Origin: JBFXAM01 sp050184295
Lineage (GTDB): Bacteria; Planctomycetota; Phycisphaerae; UBA1845; Fen-1342
NCBI GenBank assembly: GCA_050184295.1
Contig: JBFXAM010000096.1
Coordinates: 1-16,968, forward strand
DNA: 16,968 nt
Direction: 5' to 3'
Numbering within the stretch: the stretch's first letter is position 1; every line of letters starts with the position of its first letter. The position numbers were made by a program, and so were the translations under genes. The notes under the pieces are model-generated. The model did no database searches and was not told the DNA's origin. It was given only the letters and a program-made list of their open reading frames with translations. Of the stretch, positions 1-7,771 are shown in pieces.

Positions 1-3000
1 GCGACACGTTCGACACGGCGACCGCCAGGTCGGGGACGCGCACGCCGACCAGCGTGCCGCCGTACGTGACGCGCAGGCCGGCGGCGGCGGGGATCGGCAC
101 GGCGAATTCGTGCGTTCCCGCGGCCCGCTGCGCGAGCGGGACGGCGATCGTGGCGAGCCGCTGATTCGCGACGCCGTCGACGATCGCGATGTTGAACGCG
201 GGCACGGTGGCCGGCGCGGCGCCGTTGACGATGATCGTGTAGTTCACGAGCACGTCGGTGACGTCGCCGTCGGCGTTAATCGTGGGAACGACGTTGTTCG
301 CGACGAGATCGACCGCCAGCGCGCCGGAGTTCTGCACGTTGTTGGTCTCGCTCGATTCGGTCAGCGCCGCCGCGTCGTCGAGCGTGACGCTCAACACGCG
401 GTTGTTCGCGACGCTGCGCGCAGCGGCGTTCTGCGCGAGGTCGACGTCGAGTTCGTGCGGGCCGACGCCGCGGTCGGCGAGGCTCGTCACGGTCTGCCGG
501 CCGAGTTCGATGCCGCCGGAGCGCACGACCACGTCGAACGCGGGCACGGCGGCGGATCCGGTCGTGGAGACGTTGTCGATCCGTACCGCGTACCGCACGC
601 GGGCGCGGGTGATCACGCCGTCCAGCACGTCGATCGGCTGGATGCTCGTGGCTTCGAGGTCGACGCCGAGTGCCGTGGTGCGCGCGGTGTTGTTGGCCTC
701 GTCGCCTTCGAGCAACGCGGCGGCGGAATCGGCGACGAATTCGAACACGGCGCCCGAACGGACCGATCCACCCGTGGCGTTGGCCGGCACGTCGAGCGTG
801 AGGCTCTGAAGACCCGCGCGCCGGTTGGCCGCGGCGACCGGCGATACGGTGAGCAGCCGCACGTTCGCGCCGACGTCGCCGACCGCGAGCGCGAAGGGCG
901 GCAGGTTGATGGCGTCGAGGGTTCGGCTCGTCATGCCGACGGTGACCGCGACGCGCACCAGGTACCGCACGTCGATCTGTTCGAGCCGGCCGGACTGGAC
1001 GTTGCGGACGGAGGGCGGCTCGGCGACGAGGTCGACGAGCAGGCGCGCCGTGATCGCGTTGTTGGCTTCCTCGGTTTCAAAGACGTTGTCGCCGTCGTCG
1101 AGCCGAACGTCGAACATCAATCCGTCGCGGACGAGCGGCGTGCTGGGGAGCGGTATCGAGACCGTCTGAAGGCCGTTCGTGCGGTTGGCCTCGGGGACCG
1201 CGAAGGTCGCGGCGGGGGCCATTGCGCCGTCGAGATACACACCGATGTTGAACGGGCGCACCGTAGCGGTCGAGTTCACGGAGAAGCGCACCGTGATGGA
1301 CTCGATAGCGCCGGTGTCCGGATTGTTCGCGGGGAAGTCGATCTCGGCGTTGCTGAGATCGGCGTCGACGCGCTCCTCGCGGACGAAGTTATTGTCGGCG
1401 ATCTGCTCGAAGATGTTGTCGCCGGCGTCGATCAGCGCGGCAATGCGGCCGCCCTCGTTCAGCGGGATGGGCGTGGACAGGACGACGTCGGTCGCTTGGC
1501 GTCCGCGCCGGACCTGACCCTGTGCGACGTTCACGACCGTGCGGCATGCGTCGGCCGGGCCCACGCATCCAGCAAACGTATCCGTGTCCACGAAGCCGGG
1601 CACATCGTCCCGGTCGAGTCCGATGACAATCTGGAACGCCGACAGGATCGACGGCGAGACCACGTCGTACGAGACGCGCACGCGCGTCGCGGAGCCGCCG
1701 ACCTGTTCAAGCACGGAGATTTCGACCGCGGCCAGGTCGACCACGACCGGGATGTCCGGCAGGTCGGGGCCGTACACGTTGGGAAACGCGGGGTTGTCGT
1801 CGACGAGCCGCGCCCGAATCGCGTCGTTGTGTTCGAGCGGGACTTCCTCGGCGGAGATCAGGTCAAACAAGCCGTGGGTGCGGGTACGCGCAGCGGCGGG
1901 GCTGAGCTCGTCAAAGCTGCCGAAAAGCCGCGGGAAGAACGAGGGATCGCAGGCGGCCATGCCGTTGGGGATGCGGCAGAACTCGGCCCGGAACGGGTTG
2001 GCAAGGAAGCCGTCGACGCGGTACGTGAAGTTCGCGGTGAGCGAGTTCAGATCGTCGCGGATCGAGAACGCCGTCAGTGTGACGAGCCGCTGAATCTCGA
2101 AGAAGCGGACGTTGTCGGCGATCTCCTCGGTTTCGACGACCGTTTCCATATCGGCGAGCTGCTGGCGGTCGATCGTCGCAAGCATGAACCGATTGGCGTC
2201 GACCAGCGCGCTCGGCAGACCGACTTCAAACGTGTGCGTGCCGGGGAGGAGGTCGTCGGCGTCGCGGAACGCGCTGACCGGTCCGCGCTCCAGGCTCTCG
2301 AACTCGGTCCCCATGCCGTCCGAGTCGCTGCCGATGCGGTAGCGGAAACGGTTGACGCGTGCCGGGGCGTTGATCACGTAGGTCAGGCTCGCGGCGCGAT
2401 TGAGTTGGTTGGTCGCGTTGACGGTGAACGCCGTGAGCGCGAGATTCACGGTCGCCACCGCAGGCGGAGCGGTGTTGGCGGCGAGCACCGGCGGCGGGCC
2501 GACCTCGCTGGCGACCGCGAAGAGCGCGTCGGCGTTCTGCACGCGGCCGAGATTGGGCAGGTTGTTCAACGCGGTGCGGAAGTCGGGCAGCGTGACGTTG
2601 TAGCTTCCGGGTGCGATCGACGCGGGGAGTCCGAGCACCGCGCCGGGCGCACCGAGCGCCTCGTCGTCGCTGGTCCACGTCCCGAGCGGGGCGTCGGTGT
2701 CGCGGAAGATGGTTACGCTGAACGGAGGAATTCGCGCGGGCGCTTGGACGCTGAGCGCCGCGGTCGCGGGTGCGCCGTCATTGGCGAACGCGAACGCGGT
2801 GGTGGTCACGCGGACCGTGACCGGAACGCCAATTGCCGGCGAACTCAGTCCAGGCGTACCGATCGTGTTCCCGCCGCCGTCGAGCAAGCGCACGCGGACG
2901 CGGAGGGCGTCGCCGTGCTGAAGTGCCCGGCCGGCGGGGATGTTGATGCCGGCGAGCGCGTCGCTGACGGCGTCGATGAACGTGGCGCCGGGCAGCAGGT

Positions 3001-3283
3001 CTTGGGCGCCAGGGGGAGAGGGCAGGGAGTCGAATGGGTCGCTGGTGAAGAACGGCGTTGGGATCTCGACCGTGCCGGCGCCGCCCGCGCGGACCAGCAC
3101 GAGATTGATGGCTGCTCGCGTGCCCATGGGCGCCGGCGTGCCGCTCACATTGAAGGAGACGCGTGCCGCGGCCGGGTCGGCGGCGACGCCGTCGAATGTG
3201 AAATCGGTGACGTTTACCGTCTGCGCCGCAGCCCACTGGGCCAGGAGCAGCATGCCGATCGCAAACCCGATTCGGAATCGCAT
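1..3283 (-). CDS. Large secreted CARDB-like repeat protein (partial, C-terminus outside window)
   Basis: An open frame without stops runs from an ATG at 3283 to the window edge, giving 1094 codons. The start has a Shine-Dalgarno AAGGGG six bases upstream. Residues 1-21 are a typical signal peptide (MRFRIGFAIG, then MLLLAQWAAAQ), so the protein is exported. At least four tandem units follow from about residue 515. Units open with VDL or ADL near residues 515, 641, 750, 874 and 991 and close with an acidic motif ending in NN, for example DDGDNVFETEEANN, DSAAALLEGDEANN and DDAAALTESSETNN. A period of about 109-126 residues and this closing motif are typical of CARDB (cell-adhesion-related) beta-sandwich domains. 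Residues 22-514 look like more distant beta-rich repeats. Cysteine is rare (four between residues 430 and 580) and no catalytic motif is visible. A surface or extracellular adhesive or structural role is inferred. It is divergent from the T6SS cluster and no functional link is shown. Confidence 0.85.
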   Translation of the reverse strand, partial: MRFRIGFAIGMLLLAQWAAAQTVNVTDFTFDGVAADPAAARVSFNVSGTPAPMGTRAAINLVLVRAGGAGTVEIPTPFFTSDPFDSLPSPPGAQDLLPGATFIDAVSDALAGINIPAGRALQHGDALRVRVRLLDGGGNTIGTPGLSSPAIGVPVTVRVTTTAFAFANDGAPATAALSVQAPARIPPFSVTIFRDTDAPLGTWTSDDEALGAPGAVLGLPASIAPGSYNVTLPDFRTALNNLPNLGRVQNADALFAVASEVGPPPVLAANTAPPAVATVNLALTAFTVNATNQLNRAASLTYVINAPARVNRFRYRIGSDSDGMGTEFESLERGPVSAFRDADDLLPGTHTFEVGLPSALVDANRFMLATIDRQQLADMETVVETEEIADNVRFFEIQRLVTLTAFSIRDDLNSLTANFTYRVDGFLANPFRAEFCRIPNGMAACDPSFFPRLFGSFDELSPAAARTRTHGLFDLISAEEVPLEHNDAIRARLVDDNPAFPNVYGPDLPDIPVVVDLAAVEISVLEQVGGSATRVRVSYDVVSPSILSAFQIVIGLDRDDVPGFVDTDTFAGCVGPADACRTVVNVAQGQVRRGRQATDVVLSTPIPLNEGGRIAALIDAGDNIFEQIADNNFVREERVDADLSNAEIDFPANNPDTGAIESITVRFSVNSTATVRPFNIGVYLDGAMAPAATFAVPEANRTNGLQTVSIPLPSTPLVRDGLMFDVRLDDGDNVFETEEANNAITARLLVDLVAEPPSVRNVQSGRLEQIDVRYLVRVAVTVGMTSRTLDAINLPPFALAVGDVGANVRLLTVSPVAAANRRAGLQSLTLDVPANATGGSVRSGAVFEFVADSAAALLEGDEANNTARTTALGVDLEATSIQPIDVLDGVITRARVRYAVRIDNVSTTGSAAVPAFDVVVRSGGIELGRQTVTSLADRGVGPHELDVDLAQNAAARSVANNRVLSVTLDDAAALTESSETNNVQNSGALAVDLVANNVVPTINADGDVTDVLVNYTIIVNGAAPATVPAFNIAIVDGVANQRLATIAVPLAQRAAGTHEFAVPIPAAAGLRVTYGGTLVGVRVPDLAVAVSNVS

Positions 3284-3289
3284 GGAGAA

Positions 3290-3295
3290 CCCCTT
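3290..3295 (-). promoter_or_regulatory. Ribosome binding site of the CARDB-like gene
   Basis: AAGGGG on the minus strand lies six bases before the ATG at 3283. It fixes that ATG as the start, in agreement with the signal peptide that follows directly. Confidence 0.7.
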
Positions 3296-3408
3296 GTAGA
3301 GGCGTCACGAAGCGAGATCGCGGACGCCCCGCGCCGACCGTCGAACCTTGATCGCCAGGGAGCGTGGCTGTCCGAGCCGGACGAGCCGGAAGTGCTCCGA
3401 GACGTTTC

Positions 3409-3438
3409 ACTATTGCGGCGTTGGGCCTTGAGTGTCAA
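3409..3438 (-). promoter_or_regulatory. Candidate sigma70-like promoter of the CARDB-like gene
   Basis: On the minus strand a perfect -35 box TTGACA (3438-3433) is followed after 18 bases by AATAGT (3414-3409), a four-of-six match to the -10 consensus. An AT-rich stretch (3441-3455) lies just upstream of the -35 box and could act as an UP element. Predicted transcription starts near 3402, leaving a leader of about 120 bases. The match is by eye. Confidence 0.45.
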
Positions 3439-3467
3439 GCAATTACAATTCAAAGTTGGCGCTTGAC
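3434..3467. repeat. Perfect inverted repeat between divergent genes
   Basis: GTCAAGC (3434-3440) and GCTTGAC (3461-3467) are exact inverted copies separated by 20 AT-rich bases. Each arm contains the TTGAC core of a -35-like box pointing outwards. The 316-bp intergenic region 3284-3599 holds this element, the two candidate promoters and the ribosome binding sites; I see no small gene in it. The repeat could be an operator for a dimeric regulator or simply two opposed -35 boxes. Confidence 0.5.
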
Positions 3468-3481
3468 CGGGAATCTCGGAC

Positions 3482-3510
3482 GTGACAGGCGCGCGCGGCG
3501 CAGTTATTAT
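3482..3510 (+). promoter_or_regulatory. Candidate sigma70-like promoter of the T6SS cluster
   Basis: GTGACA (3482-3487) and TATTAT (3505-3510) are separated by 17 bases, and each differs from the sigma70 consensus at one position. Transcription would start near 3517, giving a leader of about 83 bases before the first gene. It is the most AT-rich spot close to that gene on the plus strand. Confidence 0.5.
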
Positions 3511-3599
3511 CCACCGCGTCCCGACGAGCGGGGCGCGCATCCAGACATTCGGATCATCCGCGGGCTGCATTTCGGCGACGCCGACGAGGATCATACACG

Positions 3600-4763
3600 A
3601 TGAGTGGTGCGGTTCCAGGCCCCGGGGCGCGTGGTTTGCCGCACGAACCCGCGCCCGCGGACGTGCTGGACGCCGTTCTGTCGCGGCCCGGGGCGGCCGA
3701 CGTACTGAACGCCGTGCTGGGGCTGCCGGCGGGCGAGCGGCTGGACGCGCTGGCGCGAGTTTTGGTCGCGCTCGGGCGACAGGACCAGGCGGCCCGGGCC
3801 GACCATCGCGCACTCGAAGAAGCGCTCAAGACGCGCGACCGGGCCGAGGAGGCGCGCAGCAAGCTCGAACTCGATCTGCAACGGGCCCAAGCCGACGCCG
3901 AGAAGCTCAAGCAGCGTCTCGGCGCGGAGGAGCGCGAGAACGAATCGCTGCGGAAGCTGCTGGACAGCACACGCGCCGCGGACGACGAGCGGCGCAAGGC
4001 GGTCGACGCGCGCGAGGCGCGCGTGCGGGCCCTGGAGGAGGAGAAGGAGCGGCTGGTGGTCGAGCTTCACCGACAACGTGCGGAGAAGCCGCCGGCCGCC
4101 GTCGACGAGGAGCGCGTGAAGCGGCTCCAGCGCGAGAACCAGGATTTGAAACAGACGCTCGCCCGGGTGGAGGAGGATTACACCGCGCAGCTGGCCGCCC
4201 GCGGGCAGGAACTGGCGGCGCTCCACGGTCGGGCGCGCGAGACGGCCGCCGCCGGCGACGACGTGCCCCGCTGGCTGTGGACGCGGCTGTCGCAGTCGCC
4301 GCGGTTGCAGCTCGCGGCGACGGAGGCGCCGGTGCGCGGGGTCGTGCTGCGGGTGCTCGATGGGCACGATGCGCTGGCGGAATGCGTGCGGGACGTGGAC
4401 ATGTCGCTCCGCTTGTTCGCCGGTTGGCGCCAGCCGTGGCCGCGGATCGCGGCGTGGATGGACGCGCTGAAAGAAGGCTCGCTCGACAGCGTGCTGACAG
4501 CCGGGTCCAATATCCGGCGGTTACAGGTGCGGTTGAAGACGCTTTCGGTGCTGGTGCGGGCGCTGGCGGTGGGAATTCCGGCGGTGGTGAGCCAGGACTT
4601 CGTGAACAAGAAGCTTCGAGAGCACTTCAAGAAGCTGAATCCCGGTCGATTCACGACGGTGGCGGCGTACATCGACGGGAAAAGCCCGGAGATGTTCGCG
4701 GCGGAGTTCGAGTCGGCCGGCATGGACAAGTTCGAGGACGTGTTTCTGGCCAACGAGGGATGA
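3600..4763 (+). CDS. Unrecognised coiled-coil protein, first gene of the T6SS cluster
   Basis: The 387-residue product has no signal peptide or membrane segment, so it is predicted to be cytoplasmic. GAGGA nine bases before the ATG supports the start. Residues 1-60 are Pro/Ala/Gly-rich, then helical, and contain a near-perfect internal repeat, ADVLDAVL (20-27) and ADVLNAVL (33-40). Residues about 65-210 are a long charged coiled coil rich in Glu, Lys, Arg and Leu. The C-terminal part (about 222-387) is a compact, probably helical domain starting with the Trp-rich DVPRWLWTRL. I do not recognise the family. It is not obviously TssA, TssB or an FHA protein. Its stop overlaps the first possible ATG of tssJ, so it is very probably co-transcribed and may be a lineage-specific T6SS assembly or scaffold factor. 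That role is inferred from position only. Confidence 0.8.
   Translation: MSGAVPGPGARGLPHEPAPADVLDAVLSRPGAADVLNAVLGLPAGERLDALARVLVALGRQDQAARADHRALEEALKTRDRAEEARSKLELDLQRAQADAEKLKQRLGAEERENESLRKLLDSTRAADDERRKAVDAREARVRALEEEKERLVVELHRQRAEKPPAAVDEERVKRLQRENQDLKQTLARVEEDYTAQLAARGQELAALHGRARETAAAGDDVPRWLWTRLSQSPRLQLAATEAPVRGVVLRVLDGHDALAECVRDVDMSLRLFAGWRQPWPRIAAWMDALKEGSLDSVLTAGSNIRRLQVRLKTLSVLVRALAVGIPAVVSQDFVNKKLREHFKKLNPGRFTTVAAYIDGKSPEMFAAEFESAGMDKFEDVFLANEG
4755..4759 (+). promoter_or_regulatory. Ribosome binding site that selects the tssJ start
   Basis: GAGGG at 4755-4759 touches the upstream ATG at 4760 but lies nine bases before the in-frame ATG at 4769. Normal spacing therefore favours 4769. 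The ATG at 4760 overlaps the previous stop as ATGA and remains possible through translational coupling. Confidence 0.55.
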
Positions 4764-4768
4764 CTACA

Positions 4769-5296
4769 ATGCCGAACTGGATCAGGGCGTCGAACTCGCG
4801 GGTGGCGGGGCTGTTTGCGGTCGTGCTGGCCGGGCTGCTTTCGGGCTGCTGCTCCGGAAGCGTCGCGGTGCGTTTCGAGCGCGAGCGCGAGATCAATGCG
4901 AGCGGTCAGCCGCTCGACATTCATCTCTGGTGCGTCATGCCCAAAAACGCGAAGCAGAACCCAAACCTCGATCCGAAGAAAGGGCTCGTTCCCACGAAGA
5001 CGTACTTTGCCAACCCCGACACCGCGCTCACCGGCGTGCCGCTCGGACAGCGCAAAACGATTCAACTCCCGGGGCGTACGCCGGAGGCGAACCCGGCGCC
5101 CGTCACGGTGGCGATGACGCACGAGCACGAGTGGTTCGAGGACGCCAACGCGACGCTGTGGATCTTCGCCGACTTCCGCGATTCGGCCAACCGCGTGCGC
5201 GACGACGTCGAGCCGATCCGGGTCGGCGTGCACGGAAAGAAAACCGTCGTCGTCTTCGTCGGACGCGAGGGCCTACGGCTGCAGAGCGTCGACTAA
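4769..5296 (+). CDS. tssJ: TssJ-like T6SS outer-membrane lipoprotein
   Basis: TssJ is the lipoprotein that anchors the T6SS membrane complex in the outer membrane by binding the periplasmic C-terminal region of TssM. This product has 175 residues, a normal TssJ size. It starts with a short positive region and a hydrophobic core ending in the lipobox LSGC, with the lipidated Cys at residue 27. The mature part is predicted to be a small beta-sandwich. The stretch INASGQPLDIHLWCVMP resembles the TssJ segment where an Asn/Asp-containing turn leads to the strand that usually reads like VRVYQL. The C-terminus (KKTVVVFVGREG) is also strand-like. An alternative start at 4760 adds three residues. Identity rests on this pattern, the length and the position before tssK-tssL-tssM. 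The sequence is divergent, so a family search would be the decisive test. Confidence 0.78.
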   Translation: MPNWIRASNSRVAGLFAVVLAGLLSGCCSGSVAVRFEREREINASGQPLDIHLWCVMPKNAKQNPNLDPKKGLVPTKTYFANPDTALTGVPLGQRKTIQLPGRTPEANPAPVTVAMTHEHEWFEDANATLWIFADFRDSANRVRDDVEPIRVGVHGKKTVVVFVGREGLRLQSVD

Positions 5297-5313
5297 ATCG
5301 CGATTCTCGATTC

Positions 5314-5357
5314 CGCGGCGCGCCGCGTGACGAACGTTCGCGCGGGCTGAAGCCCGC
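5314..5357. repeat. Cluster of palindromes in the tssJ-tssK gap, including a REP-like hairpin
   Basis: Three perfect palindromic elements lie in a row: CGCGGCGCGCCGCG (5314-5327), CGAACGTTCG (5331-5340) and a hairpin GCGGGC-TGAA-GCCCGC (5342-5357) with a six-pair stem. ACGTTCG recurs at 5376-5382. No T-run follows, so this is not a classical intrinsic terminator. The GCGGGCTGAAGCCCGC unit resembles short interspersed repeats that I recall from Planctomycetota and Acidobacteria genomes. A role in RNA processing or stability between tssJ and tssK is possible. Confidence 0.6.
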
Positions 5358-5427
5358 CGCTCCAGCGACCGCCGCACGTTCGTGGATGGAGATTTAGGCC
5401 GCGCCGGTCCTCGACGGAGCCCGCACG

Positions 5428-6858
5428 ATGGCGAGCTGGAGACCGCTCCATTGGTACGAAGGGATGTTCCTTCGGCCGCACCATTTTCAATATGAGCGTC
5501 GCTACGTCGAGACCGTGTTGCGGCAGCAGTTCGAGTTGGCGCGGCCGTTCGCGTGGGGCGCGGTCGAGCTGAATGTGTCGAGCGACGCGCTCGCGAACTG
5601 CATTCTGCGCCTCGACGAGTGCCTGCTGCGCCTGAAGGACGGGACGTGGGCGCGCATTCCGGACAACACGGCCGTCGAGCCGCTGAATTTCCAGCTGGCG
5701 CTCGACGCGGAGCGCGGTCCGCTGGACCTGCTGTTCGGCGTGCCCGTGTACGAGGCGGTGCGTCCGAACGCGATCTCCGTCACGCAGCCGCAGTCGATCG
5801 ACGGCAACCCGCGATTCGACCCGATCCCGGGCCATCTGCGGGACGAGAACACCGGCGACAACGAGCAGCGGACGCTCATGCGCCGGCTGCGCGGGCGCTT
5901 ATTCCACGGGCGCGAGGACACGACCGGCTACGACGTCATTCGGATCGGCGCCGTGCGCCGCAGCGATAAGCCGGGCGCGCCGCCGGAGTTCGACCCCGAC
6001 CTGATCGGCCCGCAACTGGCGGTGCAGGCGAACGCCGAGCTGACGCGCGTGTTCAACCGCGTGCTCGACCAGATCGACGCGAACGGCAAGACGCTCGCGG
6101 GCGAGGCGCTGGAAACGCAGATGAGCTTCGGCGACGGCGTTTCGGCGAACACCGAGCACCTGATGAAGCTGCACATCCTGAACGGCATCCGCACCCGGCT
6201 GCGTGGCCTCTGTTCGCGCCCGGCGCTGCATCCGCACGACCTGTACATCGAGTTCGCGGCGGTGGCCGGGGATCTGTCGATTTTTGACTCGACGCTGCTC
6301 GAACCCGAGCCGGTGCCGGCGTATGACCACGACTATCCGGCCCGGGCGCTGTTCCTGCTGCGCGATCGCATCGAGACGCTGCTTGAAACGCTGAAGCCCA
6401 AACTCTACGCGCGCGTGCCGTTCACGCGAACGACGAATGCCGAGGGTCGCGAGGGGCTCGCCGTGGAGCTGCGGCCGTCGTGGATCGTTGACCAGTGCGA
6501 AATGTACATCACGTTGGAGTCGAACGAGTTTGAGCTCGCCGACAAGCTGCTGAACCATGTATACAGTCGGTTCGACATGAAGCTTGCCTCGCCGACGCTG
6601 GCGCCCAAGCTCGACGCCGTGGCGGTGTTTGGGCTGAAGCTCGAGGCGCGGGCGCCCCGGGCCGGCACGTTGCCGCGCCGCCCGGGCGTGCATTATTACT
6701 GGATCGACAAGCAGCGCGGGAGCGGCTACGAAGACTACTGGCTGAGTTGCGAGCAGGAGCGCGGCATCTGGCTGACGGTGCGCGAGGGGCAGCGCGCGGA
6801 GTTGGAGGAGTTCAAACCGGCGCTGGTGGTGCTGCTGAAAAAGAAGGGTGGGTCATGA
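5428..6858 (+). CDS. tssK: TssK, T6SS baseplate-membrane complex adaptor
   Basis: TssK is a cytoplasmic trimer that connects the T6SS baseplate to TssL and TssM. The 476-residue product begins with the family signature: WYEGMFLRPHHFQ at residues 9-21 matches the TssK pattern W-x-EG-M-x-L-x-P-x-HFQ. The length is slightly above the usual 440-450 residues. There is no signal peptide or membrane helix. The segment around residues 350-400 (PSWIVDQCEMYITLES) and the C-terminal YYWIDKQ plus the WLTVREGQRAELEEF region fit the shoulder and head domains that bind TssL and TssM. GGAG eight bases before the ATG supports the start. The stop overlaps the tssL start as ATGA, which implies translational coupling. 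Confidence 0.95.
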   Translation: MASWRPLHWYEGMFLRPHHFQYERRYVETVLRQQFELARPFAWGAVELNVSSDALANCILRLDECLLRLKDGTWARIPDNTAVEPLNFQLALDAERGPLDLLFGVPVYEAVRPNAISVTQPQSIDGNPRFDPIPGHLRDENTGDNEQRTLMRRLRGRLFHGREDTTGYDVIRIGAVRRSDKPGAPPEFDPDLIGPQLAVQANAELTRVFNRVLDQIDANGKTLAGEALETQMSFGDGVSANTEHLMKLHILNGIRTRLRGLCSRPALHPHDLYIEFAAVAGDLSIFDSTLLEPEPVPAYDHDYPARALFLLRDRIETLLETLKPKLYARVPFTRTTNAEGREGLAVELRPSWIVDQCEMYITLESNEFELADKLLNHVYSRFDMKLASPTLAPKLDAVAVFGLKLEARAPRAGTLPRRPGVHYYWIDKQRGSGYEDYWLSCEQERGIWLTVREGQRAELEEFKPALVVLLKKKGGS

Positions 6859-7625
6859 CGCCCGGCGGATTGCTTTTGACCCGCGCGTGCTGGCCGGTGT
6901 TCCTGACGGTGATGAACGTCGCGCGACAGGTCCGCGCGGGCAGCGAGCCGGACCCGGAGCAGGTGCGGATGCGCATCGCGGCGGTGTTGCGCGACGGCGG
7001 CGAGCTGGCGGGGGCGGACGCGGCGGTCGATCGCGCGTGGCGCGAGCGCATCCGCGCAATGCTGATCTACTTCGTTGACTATCGCATGGTGCAGATGCGT
7101 TGGCGCGGCCAGCGCTTCTGGCTGGAGCGACGCTTTGAGACCTCGCCGGACGGACTGGCGCAGACGCCGGCGTTGGGCGGCAACAAGTTCTTCGAAGACT
7201 GCGACGCGCTCCAGAAGGTCTTTCTGGAGGCCGAGCGGCAGCCCGACCGGCAGGACAAGGCGCTGCTCGCGGAGCAGTTGGCGCTCTATTTCACCTGTCT
7301 GCGTCTCGGGTTCCGAGGGCAGTTCCAGGAGCGCCCCGACCGGTTGGAAGACTACGAGCGACAGCTCTACGCGCTGCTTCCCGGGCAGCGCTTGCTCGGC
7401 GATGAAGAGCTCTTTCCCGACGCGTACAAACATACGGTGAAGAAGCAGGCGCTCTATCCCGTCGGCCGGTCGCTCGCGATCGTCGCGGGGTTCTTCACGC
7501 TCGTGCTGGTCGGCACGGCGGTCGCTTATCAGATCGCGTGGCGCATGACGACCGGGGCGATCGCCGCCGAGGCGCGCCTGTACGCCGACAATCCGCCGCC
7601 CCGCACGCCCGCCGGCGGCGGTTAA
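6855..7625 (+). CDS. tssL: TssL (DotU/IcmH family), T6SS inner-membrane protein
   Basis: TssL pairs with TssM in the inner membrane and receives the baseplate through TssK. The product has 256 residues, with a cytoplasmic helical DotU domain followed by one C-terminal transmembrane helix (about 206-228, SLAIVAGFFTLVLVG). Family features are KFFEDCDAL near residue 111 and LYFTCLRLGFRGQF (144-157), matching the conserved DotU motif LGF-x-G-x-Y/F. Only a short tail of about 28 residues lies beyond the membrane, so there is no peptidoglycan-binding OmpA domain; the complex must anchor to the cell wall in another way. AAGGG six bases upstream and the ATGA overlap with tssK fix the start. Confidence 0.93.
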   Translation: MTPGGLLLTRACWPVFLTVMNVARQVRAGSEPDPEQVRMRIAAVLRDGGELAGADAAVDRAWRERIRAMLIYFVDYRMVQMRWRGQRFWLERRFETSPDGLAQTPALGGNKFFEDCDALQKVFLEAERQPDRQDKALLAEQLALYFTCLRLGFRGQFQERPDRLEDYERQLYALLPGQRLLGDEELFPDAYKHTVKKQALYPVGRSLAIVAGFFTLVLVGTAVAYQIAWRMTTGAIAAEARLYADNPPPRTPAGGG

Positions 7626-7715
7626 TCGAGTGGCGGGCCGTGCCGGGCCGACCGGCTGGCGAAAGACCGGTGCGCCGCGGAGAAGCGTGCGGCCGGCGCG
7701 GGACGAGTGAACTTG

Positions 7716-7736
7716 GCGCGGTGCTGGCGGCCGCGC
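7716..7736. other. Hairpin in the tssL-tssM gap
   Basis: GCGCGG (7716-7721) pairs with CCGCGC (7731-7736) across a nine-base loop, about 35 bases before the tssM GTG start. The 146-bp gap has no convincing promoter or small gene. In DNA this GC-rich such a stem can arise by chance. Confidence 0.3.
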
Positions 7737-7757
7737 TCTCGAACGCAGCGCGTTAGC

Positions 7758-7762
7758 AAGGA
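7758..7762 (+). promoter_or_regulatory. Ribosome binding site supporting the GTG start of tssM
   Basis: AAGGA lies nine bases before GTG at 7772. The downstream sequence immediately gives the expected N-terminal membrane helices. Confidence 0.65.
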
Positions 7763-7771
7763 CTGCGAACC

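Noticed and set aside
110..3466. A plus-strand open frame of 1118 codons antisense to the CARDB-like gene
   Set aside because: Its product is an implausible Arg/Asp/Gly/His-rich sequence with no domains. The minus frame has a signal peptide, a ribosome binding site and regular repeats, and the antisense repeats merely mirror them.
3482..4768. Long upstream extension of the tssJ reading frame
   Set aside because: It overlaps the coiled-coil gene completely, is very rich in Arg, Gly and Ala, and would bury the lipoprotein signal of TssJ inside the protein.
5342..5357. Hairpin after tssJ considered as a rho-independent terminator
   Set aside because: No T-run follows the stem, and downstream genes belong to the same system.
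7651..7671. ACCGG/CCGGT inverted repeat in the tssL-tssM gap
   Set aside because: Five-pair stem with an eleven-base loop is expected by chance in DNA of this composition.
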